DNA of 64,000 nt from Limnomonas spitsbergensis. Taxonomy: Eukaryota; Chlorophyta; Chlorophyceae; Chlamydomonadales. The DNA is taken from the NCBI GenBank assembly GCA_037349105.1, contig JAYJMM010000103.1, positions 1,116,001-1,180,000 of the forward strand. Direction: 5' to 3'. Under the pieces are notes generated by a model. The model did not search any database and had not been told where the DNA came from. It saw nothing but the letters and a program-made list of their open reading frames with translations. Both the position numbers and the translations under genes were made by a program. Shown piece after piece: positions 10,380-19,629 of this stretch; the stretch's first letter is position 1; every line of letters begins with the position of its first letter.

Positions 10380-10824
10380 GATGATCCTCCTATCTATCCA
10401 GTCTACTGCGATTTATATCGGAACATCATTCCTGCCCGGACCCTTGTCTCGTGCGTTGTCACCCAGCTTTACGCAGGGCGAGTCCTGCTGGTCGAGCCTG
10501 CCCTTTATTCCTAATCCCCCTGATGGCATACCACCTGCATGAAACGAGGCAGGGAAAAACGATCCAGCCCAGCCTGTCTATCTCCTTACTCCCGAGCGAT
10601 CTTGCGGTGCATATGATGTGTATGATACCACTTTTTCAACCATTTGCTTGTCCCAGACAGCAGGAGCCCTACGTGGCGACAATCGAACCAACGTCTTTTG
10701 CAAGCTGTTTTGCTAAGCTTTACGTTTTCACAACTACGCAGACTCTATCTGCCCTCTACCTCTTGATCTTCGTCTCACCCCACCCCGACCCCCCCGAGTC
10801 ACCGACCATCCACTTCTCTTCAGC
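10380..10824. promoter_or_regulatory. Shared upstream region of two divergent genes
   Basis: The minus-strand gene starting at 10379 and the plus-strand gene starting at 10825 are divergent with 445 bases between their start codons, so any promoters lie here or very close. The plus-strand side is pyrimidine-rich just before the ATG (CACTTCTCTTCAGCATG). I see no clear TATA box. Confidence 0.35.
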
Positions 10825-13283
10825 ATGAACTCATTCGGCATCCGAGGCTTCTCAGGACCCTCTCGCGTCCCTTCCAATCGCCCTGGACGCAGTGAGTTAG
10901 TGCACCACATGCCACGTACAGTGCTTGGCACATGCACTACTGCCAGCTAAAATTCTGCTACAATGATGCCGCCCATGGCAGGGGGGGCCTAGTGAATCAA
11001 ACCTTCTGCGGCCATGCACCTCCTTGCCTATTCCGCTCATTCAGCTACAATTCTGCGCGTGGCGGGATTGGCCAGGGAGGCTTGATGCATCAAACCCTAA
11101 TGCCCAGGCCAGACGTTCAGCTTCAATTCCGCTCATGGCCATGGGTCCTGAGTGGTGCATGAAACCCTGCCTGGCCACATATTCAGCTACAATTCCGTCC
11201 ATGGCCATGGGGGCCTAGCGCATGAAACCCTGTTACCCTGGCCACCGCCCGGATGCAGCTCAAGGGGTTGGTCTCATGGACCCAGGGATGACCGTCCGGC
11301 AGACCGCAGACGGGCTGTATCGGTGGTCGGTGGCCTGGGGCAATCCTCGAATAGAGATCCAATCCCTACTCGCCCTACTGGTCGCCTCTGGAAACAACTC
11401 GCGTAACGAAAAGCCCTGTCAAACACGCATACATCAGATACCTGCAAGAGTAGTTCACACATGCTATTTATATAGAAGGCATGAAAATGCCGCATCATTG
11501 CAGCACCATTAAGATAAGCAGACCCGTGGCAGTACAACCAGATTAAACCTGTGCCATATCGTGCTACATTCAAGGCCGATCTGGCTTAACCTGTGCCATA
11601 TCGTGCTACCTTCGAGGCGCAGTCTGGCTATACCTGTGCCATATCGTGCTACCTTGGGGGCCCAATCTGGCTAAGCTTGTGCCAGATCGCGCTACCTTGG
11701 AGGCCCAATCTGGCTTAACCTGTGCCAGATCGTGCTGCAATGGACAGGCCCAGCTTACTCGAGAAAGGCTGCATGCATCTGGCCCCTAAGCAAATAAAAA
11801 GAAAGAAAGCTACTGGTCCCCCTCTTGAAACCTTGAATTTCTTTATCCTATCCAAAATCAAAGAGTTGCGAGTGTTTCATTACGCTTCTCACCTGCCGCT
11901 GCTGCAAAAGGAGTTGCTCCTCATGCTTGAATTACTCCATCATGCCCGTACTCTCACTGCTCGTATCAGTTGCGCTCTCGTCTGCTGCTGCGAATATGAC
12001 GCTTGTCTAACGCTGAAATCCTTGAATTACTCGCAGGCTCTCGTGACATCAAGGCAAGGTCTGCAGCCACTCCAGGTGAATAAGAAAGAAACCTCCACCC
12101 CACTTTTAGGGCGTGGAGGTAAATAACAGGGGCGGCCTCCTTGATCCATGCGTTTATTCGCGCATTTGTTCATTGAACATGGCATTCGTTCAAAAACACG
12201 TGTTCTCCTTCTCTGCCACTCGTCTTTTAGCGTGCCTCAGCTTCACTTTAGCTACAAACACCTCGGCGCATATTTTCTACTACACATTAGGCCCCTAAGA
12301 TCGACTAGTTCACAGCCCATACATATACAGCTTTGCTCACGCTACACCAAAGCCAATACCTTATTATTGTATGTCAAGGCCCATGTTTATTTGGCTTTGC
12401 TTCATCTGTACCCACATCCCGGAAAGAGCTTGTGGCAGCAGCAAGCCCTGCCACCTGGGTCCCCAACTAACGGTGCACAGATGCCTGCATGGCTGCTCCT
12501 GAAAGTGGCTGAAAGCCTGAAACTGCAGTAGCTGCCCTCTAACTCCCTGCCTCCCCCATTGCCTGCGAATATAGGCACTGCCCCCCCTGCCGGAGGTGGC
12601 ATGCCCCTGTGGTGCCTACCGTTGCTGGCAGTTGCTGCTGCAGGCCCGATCTATGGATTCAAGAAGTGAGTCAGATGGGGTGGATAGAGAGGGGGGGGAG
12701 GATGGTGTTTGTTGCATCGGCAAGCAAGAAATAAAGAAAGCTACGTCCTGTGGGAGGCGTTAGACTAAAGGAAACACCGCAGCCTGGGCCGAAGCCACTC
12801 CCGCGCCGTTACCGTTATCGGCAAGTAGCCAAATCCCGAACAGTCCAGGCAATGGCATTTGATGCGCCGGGTTCAATTCTTATTTCCTAATATGGCCCAT
12901 TCACCGGTGGCCATGTCCCCTGGTTGCCATGGCTGAAAGTCATGTCCCCGTAGCTGTGTCCCAGGCCTCAGCAAAAATTGGCAGCTTTTCTGAATCCAGC
13001 ACATTGATCCGCACATTCCAGAGGTGCCAACAGGAAAAGAGGAAGAACCCCAAACCTAGGTGGTCAGAAGAGATGCAGAATCAATCGTAACCTTAACCCT
13101 ATTAACCCACCAGTGAAACCTGAAACACTGAATTAAAACACTTAACCGTTGCCCTAAACCCAAAGGTGCCAACAGGAAATTGAGGATGCTCGAGTGAAGT
13201 ACACCGAGGATGTCAAGGCTGGCAAGATCAAGGCTAACCCTCAAGTTCAGCTGGCCAGCCCAGCAGCCATAGCCAAGGCTTAA
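10825..13283 (+). CDS. Small single-pass membrane protein, three exons, 91 residues
   Basis: Exons 10825-10891, 12575-12665 and 13166-13283 join in phase (1, then 2). Exon 1 gives MNSFGIRGFSGPSRVPSNR and ends at GTGAGT. Exon 2 begins after TATAG and encodes a Gly/Pro stretch and one hydrophobic helix (WCLPLLAVAAAGPIYGF), ending at GTGAGT. Exon 3 encodes a charged helical tail (EIEDARVKYTEDVKAGKIKA) and stops at 13281-13283. The total is 91 residues: a basic N-terminus without acidic residues, one transmembrane segment at about 35-51, and a soluble tail. The layout suits a small mitochondrial inner-membrane or ER subunit, which is inference; I do not recognise the family. A TGTAA signal follows 56 bases after the stop. 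If the second intron is retained, exon 2 ends in a stop after FKK, giving 53 residues. Confidence 0.6.
10925..11235. repeat. About four tandem copies of an ~80-bp unit
   Basis: Units contain TTCAGCTACAATTCYGY, then CATGGCCATGGGGGCCTA, then GCATGAAACCCTG. Copies near 10940, 11035, 11110 and 11190. It lies in intron 1 of the small membrane-protein gene. The CAGCTACA start resembles the GGCC-core dispersed repeat. Confidence 0.75.
11537..11742. repeat. Five tandem copies of an ~45-bp unit
   Basis: Each unit contains CCTGTGCCATATCGTGCTAC followed by a CTTSGAGGCSCAATCTGGCT-like stretch. Degenerate relatives lie at 3880-4160 and 6690-6790, so the unit also disperses. Intronic. Confidence 0.8.
13020..13065 (+). 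repeat. Decayed copy of the 5' edge of exon 3 (small membrane-protein gene)
   Basis: The acceptor region AGGTGCCAACAGGAAA at 13164-13179 is preceded about 140 bases upstream by AGAGGTGCCAACAGGAAAAG with further purine-rich similarity. It is interpreted as a tandem duplication across the intron-exon border. Confidence 0.6.
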
Positions 13284-13338
13284 ATCAATGGACTGTATGA
13301 AGCTCGACAGGAAGAATGGAGCTGGAAGTCCATGGAAG

Positions 13339-13343
13339 TGTAA
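13339..13343 (+). terminator. TGTAA poly(A)-type signal
   Basis: TGTAA occurs 56 bases after the stop of the small membrane-protein gene. TGTAA is the usual polyadenylation signal of Chlamydomonas and its relatives. The spacing fits a short 3' UTR. Confidence 0.5.
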
Positions 13344-16005
13344 TCTGGTCAAAACCTATATCAGTTTGTGCGTAACTTGCCCTGTTTTGCAATGAGCGTG
13401 CCACTTCGCGATGTTTAGTCCACTGAAAGTATGTGGCCCGTGCTTCCAAAACGGGAAACGGCGCATGTGCTTGTGAATGGGTTATTTTGAGTTATATATA
13501 TGACACGTGGTCACGCATCATTTTATGAATGTTAATATCATACCGTGCAGGCCATGTATACCTTTTCTCTTAACTACTGGCTGGATTCTGGATTCGAGAG
13601 CTGGCATACAGAATTATTAACCTTAATTTTGCCTGGTTGATACGTATGCTAGACTTATACTGATATTATTTTTGTACATGGAATATGTAAATGAAGGTGC
13701 GAAGGAACTTGTACGCCAGCTCTCAAAGGTTCCTACAGGCTGGGTGGGTGTGGTGTGGGCCCTACAGGACAAATGGGAATTGCATTACGTATGGACCTTG
13801 AGCTGGCAAGGAATATTCATGGCATGACATGGGCATTGGGCTGGCAAGGAAGAGTCATGTTCCACACAGTAATATATCCACGAAGTTCGAGACCTGACTA
13901 AAGATGAAGCCCTGAGCAATTCTACATGTGCAACGGAGTTGTACCACGTTGTACAGTTGCAAGGAGGCTACTGTTTGCCCTCAGTGCGTGGTATGGGGCC
14001 TTAACCTATGGATGTGCAATTTTTCTCTTTTCTCGCTGGGAAACCAGCTCCTGAACAGGGAAATCCTGAATATCTCCCCCACAAAGCTCAGGGCTCGAGC
14101 GGTGCTGAAGGCTCTGAACACCTTTACCCAGAGATGCTTTCACTTGGAAAATAGTTGAACTACCGTAACTATGGTTCGAAACAAAATTACCTACGGTAGT
14201 TCAACTTCGAATTACTGAACCTGAGTGACTGAAAGGATTCAAAGGAACGACAAGTTAATGAGGTGTTGCTGAGCAGCACGGAAAACGGAAGGCTGTCTTC
14301 AAGAAATAACGACTACAAGTTGGATTGATAGTTGGGCCTGATGCATTATCCAACAGAAAATCGTATTGCTAGGAGATACCAACTGCAGGCATGCCCTGCC
14401 ACTCGCTCCGTAATCTCTAGCATTACTTATTTGCATGGCTACATGCACTCACTGGTCACACCCGGCTCTAAATCCAACACTGAGAGGGCCATGAGAGGTC
14501 ATGAATTTAGTCAAATCGCCCTTTCAGACAACAGCAACTGCTGTCAGGGCTTGATATGCATAAGTCATGACGTGGCCTCATGCCGTCACCGCGCAGGTGC
14601 GCACCATGTGCCTGATAAAGTGGCTGATAGCAACTCGAAACGTGCCATGCTCGCAATGAAAGGCATAGCTTGATTTTAATGTTTTTTAACTAATTTCCTC
14701 AGGAACATGCATGCCAAATTCATATGACCACCTTGCAACTTTGCATCATGCTCAGTGAGTGCTCGACCAGGGTAGCCATTGTCAGCAGAGGGCAGAGGCA
14801 GTGAGGCAGAACCAGTGAGGTTCAGCATTTCTCTTTACATGGAGCTTGGGGATCCTTGACCTCGATGCATATTTTTATTTTTAGCGCTACAGCTGCGCTT
14901 CGCTGCATTACATTCAATGATCACCTTGCGCCCTTTGAACTGACCCTCGTCGTCATCATCAGGGCTCGTCATTGTGTCGCGATTTGAATCTTGCCAACCA
15001 ATTTGCAGCCTCCGCTTGAAGCTGTGGCAGGGGGGTCGCTTATAAATCAAGGCGATTCCGATGCATGAACTTCCTGCGCCTGCTTCGTGCATCTTCTGCC
15101 TGCCTGCGGGGCTTTCAGCCATACCTTTATAGCTCAATACTTCATCGTGGCGCTTCGGCTTATTGACCGAGGTAAAAGTTATATATACAAAGGATGAAAG
15201 TGTCACGCTGTAGCGCACAGTTTCCTTGGGCAGCCGGGTGCTAAGGGTGCTAGGGTATCCCAGAGTGGGTATCCCAAAGGGTGGCCAATAGCGGGAACCC
15301 ATACCGGGAGTGTGACGACGTGCGTGCGTTGCCATGTTTAGAACAGTGCATACCCGCTGGGCCCTGCTGAACGCTCGGCCACGTGGGGCTGGTAGGGAAT
15401 GGCAAGGCTCAATTTCAGGTACCATGCACAGCCTGGGCCATGGTGCAGCCATGCCATCCTCCTACCGTATGTGAGGGGGTGGGAACATGGAACCCGGCGC
15501 TCTAGTCGGGGGGAGAGAGAAGATCGTGTGGCGGGTTCGATCCCTCGACATCTGGGTTTGAATGCCCCCAGCCACTGGACCATTTCCCCCTGCGTTGCCA
15601 AGTGTCGACCGCAACCGGTGCGTGATAACGGCACTTTACGACATCGGCGGGTGTGTCAACTTCTTCTTGACCAGTGCAGTAATCCTGAATCGATCCGGGG
15701 ATAAGTGGGGGCAATTGAAGCATCACGAGTCCCCTCGACGTTCATTAATTGTGCTTGAACATCTGGATTGTACGGGCAGTCAGCTAAGCGGCTAGTCTCA
15801 CATCTTTGGATGGCCGAGCAAAACACGATCGTCGAACAGCGCATCAGAGCCGTTTTCCTCAAGCCTGAAACTTGCCATTTATTCCCTTCGCCGCCCAGCT
15901 AGTCTCAGCATACGAGGCTTCATTTTCCATACATATCATCATAACGCAGGCTTCTCTCCCTGGTGGGCAGCATCTTGAACACGAACTTTCCATCTGAACC
16001 CACCA
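13344..16005. other. 2.7 kb without a supported gene
   Basis: A/T-richer than its neighbours. It holds a 15-bp hairpin (14153-14167 with 14192-14206, arm AGTTGAACTACCGTA) and a tRNA-like SINE near its right end. The 205-residue ORF at 14835-15452 on the minus strand overlaps the SINE and has no domain. Confidence 0.5.
15335..15565 (+). mobile_element. SINE-like element with a Pol III B-box-like motif
   Basis: A unit beginning near GTGCATACCCGCTGGGCCCT, with GTGGGGCTGGYAGGGAATG, ACCATGCACAGCCTGGRCCA, GTGCAGCCATG, a GAACCCGGCG block and GGCGGGTTCGATCCCTC. The last matches the tRNA T-arm/B-box pattern GGTTCGAANCC with one change. Relatives lie at 24785-24985 and 42425-42660, with a partial inverted copy near 25090-25145. 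Length near 230 bases, lack of coding and the B box suit a tRNA-derived SINE. An A box is not convincing. Confidence 0.6.
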
Positions 16006-16983
16006 ATGAGCGGCGATAACAATGGGCTCAGAGTTCTAGCTCTTCTCGAATCGACAGTGCATGACCTCCCGCCAGTGCTGCTCGGCAACATCCTTATCCT
16101 GGCTGGAAGATGGCAGGCCGGAACCACTTTTGCAGCCTGGAACGTGTGCCGGGAGTGGCGCGATTGCTTGCGCGATAGCCTGTCCCACCTTGGTCTCCTG
16201 AACGAGGCCCACGGGGCCCAGGAAGCGCTCTTGCGTGCTGCCCGAAGCAACAGCCAAGAAGTAGACACATGCGCACATGTTCGACAGCTCCTGAACTTCG
16301 CGAGTGCAAACTGCCAGGAGGGACGAGTGCTTGTTGATGCCGCATCCCGTGGCGACGAAGCTCTGGTCCGGATGCTGCTGGACCTGAGGTGGCCAGAGGA
16401 TGCGCCTCGTTCAAGCTGCATGAACGGCGAGGCGTTATGCAGAGCTGCTTCGGCTGGACACGAAGCAGTGGTACAAATGCTTATAAACTGGCCAGGTTAT
16501 CCAGCTAGAGCCAACTGCCAACAGGGAAGGGCGTTGTGCTATGCTTCTGAGGGTGGCCATGAGGCAGTGGTGCGCATGCTTTTGGAGTGGCCAAACCATG
16601 CGCCTTATGCGGACTGCCATGACGGGGCTGCGCTGTGCAACGCAGCTCGAGGTGGCCATGAGGCTGTGGTGCAGATGCTGCTGTTATGGCCGGAGCATGC
16701 GCCCCATGCAAACTGCATGGATTCCCAAGCATTATGCAGGGCAGCTGCATGCGGCCACACGGCAGTGGTGCGTACGCTTCTCGATTGGCCAGAGCATGCT
16801 CCTCGTGCGGACTGCCTGAATTGCCATGCGTTGTGCAATGCTGTTCGAGGTGGCCACATTGCTGTAGTTCGTTTGCTCCTTGACTGTCCAAAGCATGCAC
16901 CTCAACCAAACACAATGAATGGCTTGGTGCTACGTATTGCCGCTGCCCACCCTGCCATTCTGCAGCTGCTCCATAGCTATTAG
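16006..16983 (+). CDS. F-box-like / ankyrin-repeat protein, intact single exon
   Basis: A 325-residue uninterrupted ORF with ATG in a good context (CCACCAATGAGC). Residues about 20-60 (LPPVLLGNILILAG...WNVCREWRD) match the F-box pattern of an LPxxLL start and a late CxxW. From about residue 104 to the end there are six or more ankyrin-like repeats of 34 residues with the signature HAPxADCxxGxALCxAAxGGHEAVVxMLLxWP. F-box/ankyrin proteins typically recruit targets to SCF ubiquitin ligases through the repeats; that role is inferred from the family. The repeats differ from each other in sequence but keep Cys, Ala-Leu-Cys and Gly-His positions, so the gene is probably under selection. It is likely one of a large lineage-specific family. 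No intron, signal peptide or transmembrane segment is seen. Confidence 0.85.
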   Translation: MSGDNNGLRVLALLESTVHDLPPVLLGNILILAGRWQAGTTFAAWNVCREWRDCLRDSLSHLGLLNEAHGAQEALLRAARSNSQEVDTCAHVRQLLNFASANCQEGRVLVDAASRGDEALVRMLLDLRWPEDAPRSSCMNGEALCRAASAGHEAVVQMLINWPGYPARANCQQGRALCYASEGGHEAVVRMLLEWPNHAPYADCHDGAALCNAARGGHEAVVQMLLLWPEHAPHANCMDSQALCRAAACGHTAVVRTLLDWPEHAPRADCLNCHALCNAVRGGHIAVVRLLLDCPKHAPQPNTMNGLVLRIAAAHPAILQLLHSY

Positions 16984-17159
16984 CCTGCCCGGCAGTAGCA
17001 CGGCTTACAACTTTCATGATGCTTGAGATTGGCAGCCCTACCCCAAGCAGCCTTCATCCTCGAATCATGTCTCAGGATTTTAGGACAGGTGCAATGTCGC
17101 GGAAGATAACCAATCCGTGTCATTTGACTGTGAAGCCTCGCTCATTATAGAGGGCTTCG

Positions 17160-17370
17160 AACCACCTTTGGGAGTGTGCCTAGCGGCCGCCCCACCACTA
17201 GGCCCATGGGGACCAAAGGGCTTGGACCATCCATCGGCTGCAGGCCGGTCATGGTTCAGTCCTAACGATTGACCTTCGGCTGGCATTGGAATGGCTGCAG
17301 GCCTTTGGCTGTAGGTTGGTCATGGTTTAGGCCAAACTATGACCGGCTCACAGCCGATGGCCCAAGCAGT
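17160..17370. mobile_element. Fold-back (MITE-like) element
   Basis: An imperfect inverted repeat: CTTGGACCATCCATCGGCTG plus GCCGGTCATGG near 17220-17255 pairs with CTATGACCGGCTCACAGCCG plus ATGGCCCAAG near 17334-17366. The CCGGTCATGGTT motif also occurs as a direct copy within it. No ORF; consistent with a small non-autonomous fold-back element. Confidence 0.55.
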
Positions 17371-18120
17371 GCAGGGTCCCCTGGCCGGAAGCAGTGATGT
17401 AGTCAAAGTGCAGCTTAAGCACATACAACTAAGAAATGCTGTGAAGCGGGAGATTTATCACGGGAACTGTAGGGGGCAGTTTAACATGTTGCATTGTGAT
17501 GTATTAGTTGCATGATTCTTGTGTTGCTAATTTCAAGGCCTTTCATTTTGCATGGTTATGCAGCATAGGCTGCTTTGTGAGTTGTGACTCATTGACTTCA
17601 TTCTTCCATTTGTGATTTTGTAGGCACTAGGCAGCATACTCTACATTGTGATCAGGGTTGGGCAATTGGCTTTCTTGGTTGTTTCATGGTCCAAAGTTAC
17701 GCCTCATTGACAACACAAGTTGCAACAGAGCAATTGTTTTTGTTATTTTGCAATGACGGCGTCTCCCTCTCTCAAGCTATCATGTACTGCACTAACACCA
17801 GATTACGTCACACCTGACCCGAATTTATGGCATGCAATATGATTGTTGCCCAATACTAATTGTGATGCAGGGTGCCCTAGGCTGCGCCTTTTTGTCAGTT
17901 TAGGTGCAACGGGGATTGCTTTGTTATACATACAAAGGCAACCTTGCAAACACCTTCCATGCAACATTATTTTCCTGGCAATTAATTTCTCGCCATCCCT
18001 GGTTTCAAGATATCGCGTTTGCTACTTATTGCCAAGATTTTCGGGCTGCCTATTCCTTTGGGGGGAGGGTATTTCATTCTCCTTTGTGTTATTTTCCTTC
18101 TTTCCCTCTTGCCATAAGTT
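17371..18120. other. 750 bases with no gene seen
   Basis: A/T-rich with no phase-consistent exon. The two overlapping 110-residue ORFs near 17843-18245 run into the LINE-tail repeat and have no recognisable domain. Confidence 0.4.
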
Positions 18121-18124
18121 TCTT

Positions 18125-19295
18125 TTCACCCAACGGGACAGTCGGGCGCCCAAGCAGCCGAGCCTTTTTTAACAGGGCCCAGAGGTGTGATGTTATTGAC
18201 TTATTGCCAACTCGTAGTCCTTTTGTGGGGGGTAACGCTGTCTAAAACGAACAAAGCAAGCATCACCTTGAGTCATGGCATTGGTGGCCATCGTCTAACC
18301 ACGCTAGACGTTAACTTCATGTGTGAATGCCGTTACACCTGTGCCTTCAAGAGTGACTGAATGTGGGTGAAAATGTCGGATATGTCCACACCACTGAGAC
18401 TGGCTGGCAGAGGCATGCTAGCAGGCACGGGTATTTACACCTATGAGGCAGGCTTAAGTCATATCAAGCAACGTAGCAACCAACAAGCTCAGTTGGGTTG
18501 CCCTTTTGTTAGGCGCCCACGCGGCCGAGCCTTTTTTGAGCAGGGCCCTTAGGTGTAACGTTATCGACTATGCCCCTCAACCGAACCCTAGAAGAGGAAC
18601 ACATAGAACTGGACAGTACAGCACCATTATGTTGAAAATGTATGCTGCTTTGCGTGAACTCCGGGGATCTCAATAGACATGCATGTTCTTTATGTCCCCG
18701 TTTCTCCCTAAACCAAACGGGTGGGCGCGGCTGAGCCTCTTTTGAGCCAACAGTACAGTGTAGTTAGACGCCCACGCGGCCGAGCCTTTTTGAGCAGGGC
18801 CCAGAGGAGTAACGTCATTGATAGTTAAACAATCTTTCAGCATACCCTATGTGACCATGTACAGGCTAACAAGCTTGCAGCATGCCCCATATTGCAAATA
18901 AAGGTATTGTAGCTGAGCAGTAGTTTTAATTCTAAATTATCCCCGCCTCTCTGTATTTCAGTATTCATTAGTCGCTGAACCCGTTTTCTGGACATTGTGA
19001 AGCTCCGCTTGACTTTTAAATGCCGCGATTCACAGTGCCACAGTCACAATCACAATTGTGCAGGCACAACTCAGTGAAGCTCTGCAGGACTGTAAATGTT
19101 GCGGTCCACAGTAACCAAAACATCAATTGCCCAGATGATCGATGCCCTCAAAAAGGGAGCATATATGCAGCCTCTGCTCGCTAGCCAAAGGTCCCAACCA
19201 TACAAGTCATGTTATCTAAGCCACAACCCTGTCAATGACGTCACACCTCTGGGCCCTGCTCAAAAGGCTCGGCTGCGCGGGCGCCCAACCAATCG
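18125..19295. mobile_element. Cluster of LINE-tail-type repeats
   Basis: Four copies of a 60-70 base segment: 18132-18200, 18510-18570 and 18766-18830 on plus, 19235-19295 on minus. Each has GGGCGCCCACGCGGCCGAGC, then CTTTTTTGAGCAGGGCCC, then AGAGGTGTAACGTTATTGAC with variation. The same segment is the 3' end of the retrotransposon at 25.3-28.1 kb (28020-28080) and of the truncated copy at 60.8-61.05 kb, and occurs alone at 50018-50080. They are therefore severely 5'-truncated LINE copies or SINEs using the LINE tail. Confidence 0.7.
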
Positions 19296-19629
19296 GTTGG
19301 AAGGACAGAACACAAAATACTGGCCAATAGGTCAGAAAACCAGGGGTGGGAAACCACGAGGGTTTGATCCAGGCCAAAGCCAGGGTGCAGGAAAAATTTG
19401 CAGATCCGGCCCCCTTGGCCTCCCACCCCCCGGAAAAATCAAGGGAAAAGGGGAAACAGCCTTAAGAAACGGCAACCCAAATTTATAGCATTGAATGCCC
19501 TGCCGCTGCACTTGACCCCTCGACATGCCAAGCCCTCGTTTCCCGCTCCGTTCTTTTCCTCGAATGCCATACACTCATTCCCTATCCACATCAAGGCATG
19601 TGGTTCCCGGGGCTGGCAATCCAGCAGCT

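Noticed and set aside
14835..15452. 205-codon ORF on the minus strand
   Set aside because: Its N-terminal part is antisense to the SINE and the rest has no recognisable domain, repeat or splice support.
15515..15560. A tRNA gene around GGCGGGTTCGATCCCTC
   Set aside because: The T-arm-like motif is present but no acceptor stem, D-arm or anticodon arm can be paired around it. A SINE is more likely.
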